From: Stichopus chloronotus
Lineage: Eukaryota > Echinodermata > Holothuroidea > Aspidochirotida > Stichopodidae
Assembly: GCA_021234535.1 (NCBI GenBank)
Contig: SFZH01000008.1
Location: forward strand, 3,906,001 to 3,970,000
Reading direction: 5' to 3'
Length of the DNA stretch: 64,000 nucleotides
The position numbers and the translations under genes were made by a program. Of this stretch, positions 25,401 through 37,400 are shown piece by piece (positions within the stretch are counted from its first letter, which is position 1; every line of letters begins with the position of its first letter). Under the pieces are notes generated by a model. The model did no database searches. It was not told the origin of the DNA and saw only the letters and a list, made by a program, of their open reading frames with translations.

Positions 25401-28400
25401 ATGTGATTGAAAAGTTTTTGGTTTTCTTTATATTTCATGGTCAATATATTTTTAACAGTTATGCATAAACTCAAATCAGAGTATTAATAATTTGATTATT
25501 GCATGATACACCTCAGTAATTCAACACAAAATGTGTATAAGTGTGTGCGAATTTACAGAAATTACAGGTAAAGAAAACAAAGGAATGCATTAAAATTCCT
25601 GCTATCGGTGGTTATGTGACATCATTATTCGACTTACTCAAGTTGGTTTTTATTCTACTAAGGCAAAAATGACAGCACCCTTCTCTGAATTTCAAGCGCG
25701 TGCAACTTGGATATTAAACAATATCTCTGAATGAAACTTTGGGAAGATGGTTATGAAATACTTCTTCTTCATTCTGATAAATATTTTCCCACCGTTTCCT
25801 TCTCCTTTAACACGTGGTTAGCCATTCAGTTGGTGACTGCTGTATAGTGTAAGTTACCACATTATAGCATTCTTGCCTAAATATTGTAAAAAGATGGTTT
25901 TGTTGTATAAAGATGTGTCATACATGTTTATGGCTCACTACTGTATATTTTGCAAGCTATTTGCCTTGCTGCATCTTCAATGAGTAGATTCTATCTTGGC
26001 TATAGCAACCTCAGTCTAGTAACTGAGCTGTTACTGCACTGCCAACACAACCAATGAATCACCGTACTCATTGATCATGAGTCATCTAAGGCAGCATGGT
26101 ATCGAAGTACACTGGCCTGGCTATGCCATTGTAAAGAAAATTCAGATCAGTCATAGGCCACAGTTATTGTTTCTGTAGGGGGACTTGAATTGATCATTAC
26201 ATAGTTCATACTGTAGTCAGGCCACGATTTTCAGGAAATTTGATGGAATTATGGTTGTCCTGTGGGCAATCATTTCACTATTTTTAGTTGTCTGCAAGGA
26301 AATTTGGTTGTCCGAAACATTTTTCTCACATTTTCGCACAACTACAAAGCACTGTGTTCAGTAAGTACTTATTGTGCTGTTTTTTGTTTGAGTTCGGTAG
26401 GCTAGTGTTTGTTCATGTATTATTCCTCTTGCAGAATAAAACACAGGTATGCGATGTTTGACAGACCAAAACCTTTATTAATACTGAAATATGACAAATG
26501 ATAAAAGGTGAAAGAGTCGATCAGAAAGCAATACAGTCTTGAATCAGATAAAAACAAACTGCTTTTTTATTCTCACCGAGACAAAAATGGTTGTCTCTCG
26601 GGCAACCAACTTTTAACTTTTGGTTGTCCGTACCAAATTTTTGTTGTCTCGGACGACCGGACAACCACGAAAATTGAGCCCTGGTAGTGCTCATGCATGT
26701 AGGGTGGATTGACTGAAGCATTAATACATTGTGTGGATGTTTCAGGCCTATACTAGCGGGTAGACTTCTACCTCTCAGAGGTCGATCTTTAATTAACCTA
26801 AGGAGATGCAGCAAACTAGAGACAGAATGTACCACTTATGTTCTCGTTCTCTTTTCTGTGGTCTGTTACTGAATTGTGAATTTCATTTTTCATTTCTCTT
26901 CCCTGCAGGTTATATGCTATCCCTCAGTGTATTCCTTGTTGAGTGGCAGATATTTTATGATTCCAATGCGCAGATGGTCGGTTTTGTTGGAGTGATTCTT
27001 GGCTTTATGGGACCTGTTATGGGTAAGCAACTTATTGGTTGAACTGTTGCTAAGTACAGTGTATGCCAAGATTAATGTCAGTGAGTTGTAACAAACAATA
27101 CTTGGAACATTCACAATAGTAATCTCAATAATGTTAAAGTCAAGCTAATGGCAGTCATGTTTGGTTGGCTCTTTACCCAGGAAAGGTTTCCTGTTCTTGC
27201 AAAATATTTCTACCCATAAAGTTAACATACTGTACAAGTACACTGGTATATATCCACTTCAAAGTGAAGTAACCGGAACTGATTCAAACATGTTGATTTT
27301 ATTTGGCAAGTGGCAATGGCTTTTTTGATTCCTTGCTGCAGGCAAAAGGAATCTATGCAGTCCTGATGTCGTGTGTGTGTGTGTGTGTGAGGGTGTGTGT
27401 GTGTGTGTGTGATGCTTCTTGTAGACACTATATCTCAAGAAGAGTAACCATGACTCATACTCATACTTGCTGTGTGGGTTGGTCATACTAAGTAGAAGAT
27501 CCCTAGTGTTTTTGGTGGAGGTCAAAGGTCATTAGAGGTCACCAGAGGGCAAAATGTGAAAACCTTGTAAACATGATATCTCAAGAACGGTAACTGTGAC
27601 TGATGTCATACTTAGTGTGTGGGTTGGTCAGAGCAGATGATCCCTATTGTTTTTGGTCAAGGTCAAAGGTCATTTGAGGTCACCAGAGGTCAAAATGTGA
27701 AAACCTTGTAAACACATTATCTCCAGAAGGGTAACTGTGACTGACGTCATACTTGGTGTGTGGGTTGGTCATAGTAAGTAGATGATGTCTATTCTTTGTG
27801 TTCGAGGTCAAAGGTCATTTGAGGTCACCAGAGGTCAATCTGTGAAAATCTTGTAAGCACAATATCTCCAGAAGGGTAACTGTGATCTATGTCAAACTAA
27901 GTGTATGGGTTGTTCATATTAAACAGATGATACCTACTGTTTTTGATGGAGGTCAAATGTCATTTGAGGTCACCAGAGGTCAAACTGTAAAAAGTTTTTA
28001 AACACGATATATCCAGAACAGTAACTGTGACTGATGTCATACTTGGTGTGTGGGTTGGTCTTATTGAGTAGATGATCCATATTGTTTTTTGTGAAGATCA
28101 AAGGTCATTTGAGGTCACTAGAGGTCAAACTGTAAAAACCTTGTAAACACAATATCTCCAAAAGAGTAATTGTGACTGATGTCATACAGGGTTTCTCCTG
28201 GTACTTAATTCCGGAGGCAGCCGCCTCGCAACTTTTTAAGACCGCCTCGCCAAAAAATACGGTAATTACCGCCTCACGTGTTTTTATGACAGGGCTATAA
28301 AAAGTTGGGAAGCAGGAGGCTCCTCAAGTTCCCGGGAAATTTTGCGTCTCGCGCTAAATCCGCTTCTGGACTTCTGGCCGTGTTTATCTGATCTTGTTCA

Positions 28401-31400
28401 TATCATGCATAACTTGTTTTGAATTCGATCACAGAATGGTAGAAATCACACATGTGGTTTCCTAAATAGTTACATCGGAAAATAAATGGTAAATAAATCC
28501 ATTCGAAAGTGTATCCGAAATGCACTATCCACGTTCAATCTTCAACAAAAATTGAAGTAAATTACTATTCCTGTAATATAATGCCCTTATTTTTTACTCA
28601 TGGTCAATATTTTTCAAGTTATATATGTGAAAAAACAACGTTGGCAAATGTTTCCAGAGGATTCTACGTATACCTCCTTTACTACATTCAATGTCAATTA
28701 AAAAGCATAAGCTTAGGCCTGCCTTAGGTGTGCCTGCATACGCAAATTATCTGCAGAATGACAGCTAGTGGACATATCGCAACCCATAGAAATACAAAAA
28801 TGAACGTATATTTCTGTCCAAAACCCTTCGCGAAACCAATAGTCTGCTTCTTCAACCTTCAGTCTAAACATTTTAAAGTGACTATTATCAATGAACAAAA
28901 CAATAAAACTCTGAGACCTGCAACTTACAAAATGTCGGTTGTTCCCTGTTATACGGAAATATGAATCGCCAGGGTGGTTAGGCTATTCACTGTACTGCAC
29001 TGTGTTAGGATATGATTACTTAAAAATTTCGGAAGGCTGCACATGATCTTACGTGATTCTTTTCACGAAACTTTTAGGGACATTTCAACTTCAAAAATGT
29101 ATGTAATACAGTTTACTCTACATGACATATGCAACATTTCATAGAACGTTTTGATTTTGAAGCAATATCAATGATTTTTTTTCTGATAGGACTATCGTGT
29201 TTTCACCTGTTAAAACTTAAAGAGTTGAAATTTACCATGTATTTCAAATGATTCGTACACGTCTAAAAACGCTAAAATCGCTGAATTTCCGGGTGCTGTG
29301 CACCCTGAACCCCTACCGGGATCGTCCATGGACCCCTCAGGGGGCCCTATGGCAGGCCCATTGACCCCACGCTGGTATGGCAATCGTTTCGCTATCGAAT
29401 GACGCCTACGGCGCCATGTAAGTGGCGGAAAATCCGACTATATTGTGACTACCCTCCTGGAGATTTACACTCTTTCTAGCTATGTTTATATCATCATGGT
29501 CAAAATCCTATAATCACCCATTCTTTGAGAACCTACTAAGTACAGATTTGAACCCAAAATTCATGGCGGCGTCAAGTAATTCGCCCTCACTGCCTCATAT
29601 TCTGAAAAACCCAGGGGAAACCCTGCCATACTTAGTGTGTGGGTTGTTCATATTACGTAAATGATTCCTTTTGTTTTTGGTCGAGGTCAAAGGTCATTTG
29701 AGGTCATCAGAGGTCGAATTGTGAAAACCTTGTAAACACATTATCTCCAAGAGGGTAACTGTGATTGATGTCATACTTAGTGTGTCGCATGGTCATACAA
29801 ATTAGATGATCCCTATCAATTTTGGTGAGGGGCAAAGGTCATTTGAGGTCACCAGAGGTCAAACTGTAAAAACTTGAAAACACAATATCTCCAAAAGAGT
29901 AACCATGACTGATGTAATACTTGGTGTGTGGGTTGGTAATAATGAGCAGAAGATTTCTATTGTTTTGATTGAGTTCAAGGGTCATTTGAGTTCACCAGAG
30001 GTCAAACTAAAAATGTGTAAACACAATATCTCCAGGAGTCTAACCTTGACTGATGTCTTACTTGATGTGTAGATTGTATATACTAAGTAGAAGACTTCTT
30101 TTGTTTGTGGTTGAGGTCAAAGGTCGTTTGAGGTCACCTGAGGTCAGACCTTGCTAACACATTAACTCCAGAAGGGTAATGTTGACTGATGTCATACTTT
30201 ATGTTTGGGTTGGCCATAGGGGTAGGTGATCCCTATTGCTTTTGGAGGACGTCACATGTCAGGGTCATTTCAGGTCACCAAAATAAAGGTCGTTTTGGGT
30301 TAAAGGCTTGTGGTGTATCAAGAAAAATAACTGCAGTTGATCTTATACTTGTCATGTGGATAATTCATATTTGTTATAATATAACCATGTAGCAAGGAAT
30401 CACAAAGCCTTTTGGCTCTCTGGTTATGGCTTCCCCCTGTCCATTTATTGCCAGTAACACACAGTATCAACCAGGGAATATCACAAACTGCTGAGAAGTG
30501 ATAGGAATTTCCCTATGACTGACATTGATATCAGATATGAATTTAATGAATTTAATTTGTTGCATTTGTCACTTGTTCCTCACAGGGTTACCAGCTGGAG
30601 GACTCTCAAAGACGTTTGGATGTCGGACTGTGGTTATGATCTCTGGCTTCAGCTTAAGTCTTGGGATGCTGCTCTCAAAGTTTGCTACAAATTTATACCA
30701 TCTTTACCTAACCACAATGTTAATAGGTAATCCAACTCATCAATATATTAGATAAATGTTACCAAGACAATTAAGTTACTACAGTAAGATGTACCATCAA
30801 ACAGGATATTTAGTGCAGAATGCCTGGAGGGTAGGATGTCATGTGGTAGAGTCAAATAGATACTCAGTTTGGTATGCTTGAGGGTGTCTGCTAAGGTGAA
30901 AGCAAATTGATGGTCTGTTGTCTGTTTTTGGTTCCTTGCGTCAGCAAAGGAACCTATGCAGTCAGGTTGGCGTGTGTATGTGTGTGTCCATCTGTGATAC
31001 TTGCTTAGGTTCGCTCTAACTCAATAGGGGAAAGTCAGAGGAAAGTCAAACTTGGTATGTAGGTTTGCCATATTGAGAAGGTGTGCCCTATTGTTTTTGG
31101 TGGAGGTCAAAGGTCGTCTGGGGGAACTGGGAGCAAAAGTCTGTTTTGCTTGGGTATGCTGTAACTCAATAGGGGAAAGTCAGATGAAAGTCAAACTTAC
31201 TATGTAGGTTTTTCATATTGAGAAGGTGTGCCCTATTGTTTTTGGTGGAGGTCAAAGGTCATCTGGAGGAACTGGGGGCATAAGTCTGAAAACCTTGTTA
31301 TGCTATGGATGCTCATATGTTCCATCAGTCCCCCTCCAGTGCATCATGGAAGTACTGCTTGAGTCAGCAGTTTCTTGATCAAATGAAGAAGCAGCAGTGT

Positions 31401-34400
31401 GCTGTTTGCAGTACTGTAGGTGGTCACACCAGACAAGTTTTGGCTGGATCAGTTTACCTCCTCGTGCGTGAGTGCTAATGTGTTCATTCATGTAAGTGTC
31501 TTTTCAATTAGTGAAGAGGGCAGAACACAATGAAAGAAAATAAGTCAGTTGGTGTTCTTACCACGTTTAAAGTAGACCCCAGGAGTTCCCTACAGGGCAT
31601 GTTGTCAGTTTGATGGACTTTAAAGGGGCATAGATGTGATAAGCCTTACTGCAATTTGCAGAGATTCACCGCTGTTTGTGTTTTGTAAAATGAATGGGAT
31701 ATTGCTGTTAAAATGAATGGGATATTGCTGTATATTGCAGTTCTAAATCAACATCTTCAATTCATTGCATTAGTTGAAATGGCTTTTTTGATATTTATAA
31801 ATTCAGGCATATCATTTTACAGTATGTGTATTTCAAGTACAAGGAACCATAGTGCCCATAGTCTGTTGTGAAATCATGCAAAATACTTCTTCTCTTACAG
31901 ATTGCATGTATTACACTGTTGATGGTCACATAAGTGCTATGGAATTGGTTCCATGTGGGTGAATGTTTGTCATGTTTGGGGTCCAAAAGGCATGAAATAT
32001 GTTTTTCTCTCTACAGATTTTATGTTACAAAAGTGAAAGTTCATGGTCAGATATGGACCATATGGGCTATCGTACAAAGTAATGCAATATGCTCCCTTTT
32101 ACTTCATAATTTACATTATGTGCTCTCCATCTGTTCAAGGAACCGCAGTGCCCTTGGGCTCTTGTCTTTGGTTCTATATTTGCCACTGAGAGTAAATGAC
32201 AGTAGAAACAATAGTGATTTTGATGAAGGATAAAGTCATTGTAAAATCTTGCAGAATCAATGTAGAAGTTTCAACTGATGTTATCTTTGGTATGTAGGTG
32301 AGCTGCATTTGGTATAAACAATTTTTTTTTGGAGATTAAAGGTCATTATGAGGTCAATATGTGGTGAGTCTCCATAAACAATACTCTAAAGAAGGACGCA
32401 TGGACAGACCTGATAATTGTATACATGTAATGCCATTATTAGTGCTTTGATGTTTTTCATGATCCAATGCATTTTGCTTTACATATTGATTACTGTGACT
32501 GAGCTAGAGCAGTGCCGCACATTACACACATTAAGCTGAAACTGCTTATATCATCAAAATCACAATGTATCCTTGCATTCTGATTTCGTTACAACTGGTT
32601 GAATTTTTAATGTGGCAATTTGAACTACCCAACAAGCTTGTTGCTACCATGTTTTTCCACAGAACTTTCACATTCTACTCAAGCAAATTCTAGAAGTCAA
32701 TCAACATTTGGTGTGACAAACAAAGTAGCAATGCAGTTTGTTTTGAAGGATCAATAAGTGACTTCAGTGTCTAATTTAAAATGTATACGCTATGGATACA
32801 CTTCCTCACCAAATTTAATTGTTGAACTAAAGAACATATGTAAGGCTGAAATCTTTCTTCTGTGTGTCCAGCTTGTGTTGAGTTAGAGCTGAGATTATTT
32901 CTGGGAAATTCATTTTACCATTCCTACAGACCTCCATCTTCCTTTCCTTCTGTTTTCTGTGTCAGAGTGATTTACTAGCAGGTCCTACCCTTAGAGTGGT
33001 TACATGTCCCAATTCTTACCTACAGTGCCTCACTTTTCTCAACTTAGTCTGTGCCCTAACATTTTGGCTCCTATCCGTGTATTCCCCAATCTTTTCCATA
33101 GACTACTTTAAGTTAGATAGCAATGCTACTTCATATCTTGTTACATTATTGCAAATACCCACTTTTTATATGTTTCCTTACAAGTTATGATTGGACACAG
33201 TAGTTAGCAAAAACAGGGATATTTTTTATTGTTATACGTTCACCCGTCAATTTATTTTTGTGGTGTTTGCTGATCCTAAGAACATCATATACCAGTGGTT
33301 AGTGGTATCATGTATTAATCTGCAAGTAGTTGTGTTGTTTACAGTCATTAAAAAGTTTAAAAGTCTGTTTTAGTTAATTTTGAAGAAAATACTGATAGCA
33401 ACTGAAGTAATGCTATTGTATTATTGGTTTCAATGAAAATAGAAACCTATGCGGTCATGATTGTGTGCGTTTGTGTGTGCGTGTGTGTGTTCTGTGCGTG
33501 TGTGTGTTCTGTGCGTGTGTGTGCGTGCGTGTGTTTGTGACGCCCAGCTCATTATCGCGATATCTCAAGAAGGGAATGTTGGAAATTTCCCAAATTTGGT
33601 ACATGGATGCCCCATGTAAGAGGAAGAATCCAAGTTGTTTTTGGTGGAGATCAAAGGTCATCTGAGGTCACCAGAGGTCAAATACTGAAAATCTTGTCAT
33701 CATGATATCTTAAGAAAAGAAACTTTGACAGTTCTTACACTTAGTACATAGATGTGTCATATTGAGAGGAAGAACCCTATTGTTTTTGGTGTAGGTCAAA
33801 GGTCATCTGAGGTCACAAGAGGTCAAATACTGAAAATCTTGTTATCACAATATCTTAAGGAGGGAAACTCTGAAGTTCTCAAACTCAGTACATAGATGTG
33901 CCATATGGAGAGGAAGAACCCTGTTGTTTTTGGTGGAGGTCAAAGGTCATCTGAGGTCACCAGAGGTCAAATACTGAAAATCTTGTTATCACAATATCTT
34001 AAGAAGGGAAACTGACAGTTCTCAAACTTGATACATAGATGCCCCATATTGAGGAAAAGATCCCTATATTTTTAATGAAGGTCAAAGGTCATCTGAGGTC
34101 ACAAGAGGTCAAACACTGAAAATCTTGTTATCATGATATCTTAAGAAAAGAAACTCTGACAGTTCTAAACTTGGTACATGGATGCCCCATATTGAGATTA
34201 AGAACCCTATTGTTTTTATGGAGGTCAAATGTCATCTGAGGTCACCAGAGGTCAAAAACTGAAAATTTTGTTATCATGATACCTTAAGAAAAGAAACTCT
34301 GACAGTTCTTAAATGTAGTACATAGATGTGCCATATTGATAGGAAGAACCCTATCATTTTTTATGGAGGTCAAAGGTCATCTGAGGTCACCAGAGGTCAA

Positions 34401-37400
34401 AAACTGAAAATCTTGTTATCATGATATCTTAAGAAAAGAAACTCTGACAGTTCTTAAAGGTAGTACGTAGATGTGCCATATTGAGAGGAAGAACCCCATT
34501 GTTTTTGATGGAGGTTAAATGTCATCTGAGGTCACAAGAGGTCAAACACTAAAAATCTTTGTAACACAGTATCTCAAGGTACGAATGATTGATACTTCCC
34601 ATACTTAGTATGTCAATTGGTCATACCAAGTGGAAGAACCGTATTATTTTGGTGGAGGTCAAATGTCATCTGAGGTCACCAGAGATCAATACTGAAAATC
34701 TCAACTTAATATCTCAAGGTAGGAATCATGGAAACTTTTGGTATGTAGTTTGTCAATGTATTACATTAAATAGAAGAAGCCTGTTGTTTTTGGTGGAGGT
34801 CAAATGTCCCTCTGGGTCAAAGGAGGTCAAATTGTTAAAATATTATGAACATGATATTGCAAGAAGGGAAGCATCTACAGAACTGATATGGAGTTTGAAG
34901 CTGTGCCTTATTGAGCAAAACTAGCTTACTGTTTTCCACTGAGGCCAGCAATAATTTGGGGTCAAGTTGTGAAAACCTTGTAAACATTAAAGGAAGCTTG
35001 GACAGATGTCATATTTGATTTTCAGATGCACCTTATTGGGTGCAAGAGGCCTATTGATTTTGTTAGAGGTAAACAACACATCCTCATAACATGCAATATG
35101 CCAAATTCAAAATACTCATACTGTAATTGAATCATCGAAACCACAATGTCTCCTGGCTTTCTGGTTAGTGTTTACAAAACATACTAGGGTATGACCACAG
35201 AGATGCATGACAGTTACTGTACTGAAAAAGTGTTGCATGCATATACTACTCTGTGACAGGTAATGTGGATGTGTCACAGGTAGTGCATAAAATGTGATCG
35301 ATTTACTTAGGGACTTGTGCTAGCACAGAGAGGACTGTGACAATTCCAAAGTTTGATAAGTACTATTTGGTCAGGAGTAACATGTACTTACAGGTTAAAA
35401 AAAAATGAGATGCAAATGAGGGCTTGAACGAATGAAAAGGATGAAAAAAGAAAGGAATTCGGTTCTTAAATAATGGCATTTTTGGTTTTGATGATAATTG
35501 TAACCTTTGTAATTATTAATACATGTGTGTGTATGTATATTTGTATGTGTGTGAGTATGCATGTTTGAGACGCCCTATGTTTTAAACACGATACCTCAAG
35601 AAGGGAAGCGTGGAAAGATCTCCTATTTGGTATGTAAGTGTACCACATTAAGTAGAAGAACCCTATCGTTTTTGGTGGAGATCAAAGGTCATTTGAGGTC
35701 AACAAGGGTCAAATTGTGAAAACCTGGTAAACACGATATCTCAAGAAGAGAAGCTTGGATAGATGTCGTATGTAGGTGTATCTTACAGAGTACAAGAACA
35801 CTAACAATTTTAATGGAGGTCAAAGGTCATGTGAGGTCAGCAAAAGTCAAACTGTGAAAACCTTGTAAATAAACTGCATTGATATATGTGGTATATGTGG
35901 GCATGGCATCCACACCTATACCAATGGTATTCAAATTAACAGCTAACAAGTATACCAAAAATACCTGGTCCAGGAAAAATGGATAATTTACATCGTAGAC
36001 ATGTACTGTACTTACCCCTTGCATCACTTATGCATCATTTGACCTTTGCTCAAATCTTCCTCGAAATTAATTCTAGCACCGCACCCTCTATGGCCTAGCT
36101 CGCCCTCATTTGCCTTTTGCTCAAGTGTTGACAATGTGTCTCAAAAGTTCTCCACTGTTTTCGCCTGGCACAAAGACAGCTGTCTCAAGAAACCTTAAGT
36201 ATTCTTGTTTTTCATTCCTATTTATCTTGTCATTTTAGAAGGTTTAGAAGGTTATCTTAATTTTACTCTCGCTTCTCTGAGAAATTTGAGGTTATTAATA
36301 TTAAGTTATTAATTTTATGTCATTAGTTTTGTGCAGTGTACCTAGGACGGTTATCCTACTGTGCCACTTCACAGTTCTACTGTAGCCTATACTTTTACGT
36401 ATTTTGCAATCCCCTTAAGGGAATTGCGCAATCCCTTGCTAACGTTACTTTGGTTTCGTATTTCATTTGTAACGTAGGGGTAGCCTCCTCGTTTGTTTTC
36501 TTACCTTATTGTAATTCGAATTTGCTTGCTTTAACATTCCCCCTTAGGTCCCCTCGTAATTTTTGTTGTGTTTTCGGGGTGCTAGGTAGTTTTTTTCCCA
36601 AGTAAGAAGAGAAGGCTCCAAGGACTCCCAGGGTAGTGGTTCGCAATCCCTGGTAGATTGCGTTCCGCCCGGAGCTGGGATCGAGGTAGGGCTTCCAGGG
36701 CTGACAGGTCCAGGAGTCCTATCTGTTCGGGTTTCTATGCGTCTGAGTTTAGATCCTCGCGACTCGGACCAGGGATACGGTCGGACTACCCAGTCCCGAT
36801 CGTTTAGTCCGAGGGGGTTCCTGGACCCAACTGATCCGAGCTGGATGGCCCAGTTCATGAGTCTTTTGGGTCCGTTGACCGCTGGAGAGGTGACCAAGCA
36901 AACAGCCCACCTCTGTCCCTCGTCCAGCGATCAGCAGCCTCCTGCTTCACCTCCCCTGCTAACCGAGGTCCCAGTGACCCAGGACACGTCCACCTCCCGA
37001 CTCGCTCGAACTTCTCGCTTCTGACAACGAGTTCGAGGTGATTCAAGAGCAGGCAGAGGAGACCGTGCCTCAGCCCGAAACCAGGGAGGAGGGGTACTGA
37101 TCTTCCCCCCTCACTTCTAGCCTTAGTTGTGGAGATCCTTTCCTCCAAGCTAAGTTACAAAGCTCCCACACGTAGTGAGGCGGGACCCTCAGGTTCTCGC
37201 CCTTCGGCTACGAATGAGGTTTCGGGCCCGCCGGAGTTCCCAGTCTATGAGCATTGCCCCAAGAGACTGGAATCACTGGCGGGCAGGTCACCTTGGGTGA
37301 CCTTCCCTGCTGCACAGAAGAGAGCCGTCAGGGTACCTGAGGGTCACTGGGAGACCCTGTTCCGCCCGCCCTCTATTTCGGACAAAACCGGGAATGAGGT

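Noticed and set aside
27500..34900. CRISPR-like array
   Set aside because: Units of about 144 bp are repeated as a whole, with no short repeat plus variable spacer pattern, and the genome is clearly eukaryotic.
34589..34924. 111-codon open frame
   Set aside because: It runs through half-site monomers (the phrase VEVK comes from GTGGAGGTCAAA in each unit) and has no splice or protein support.
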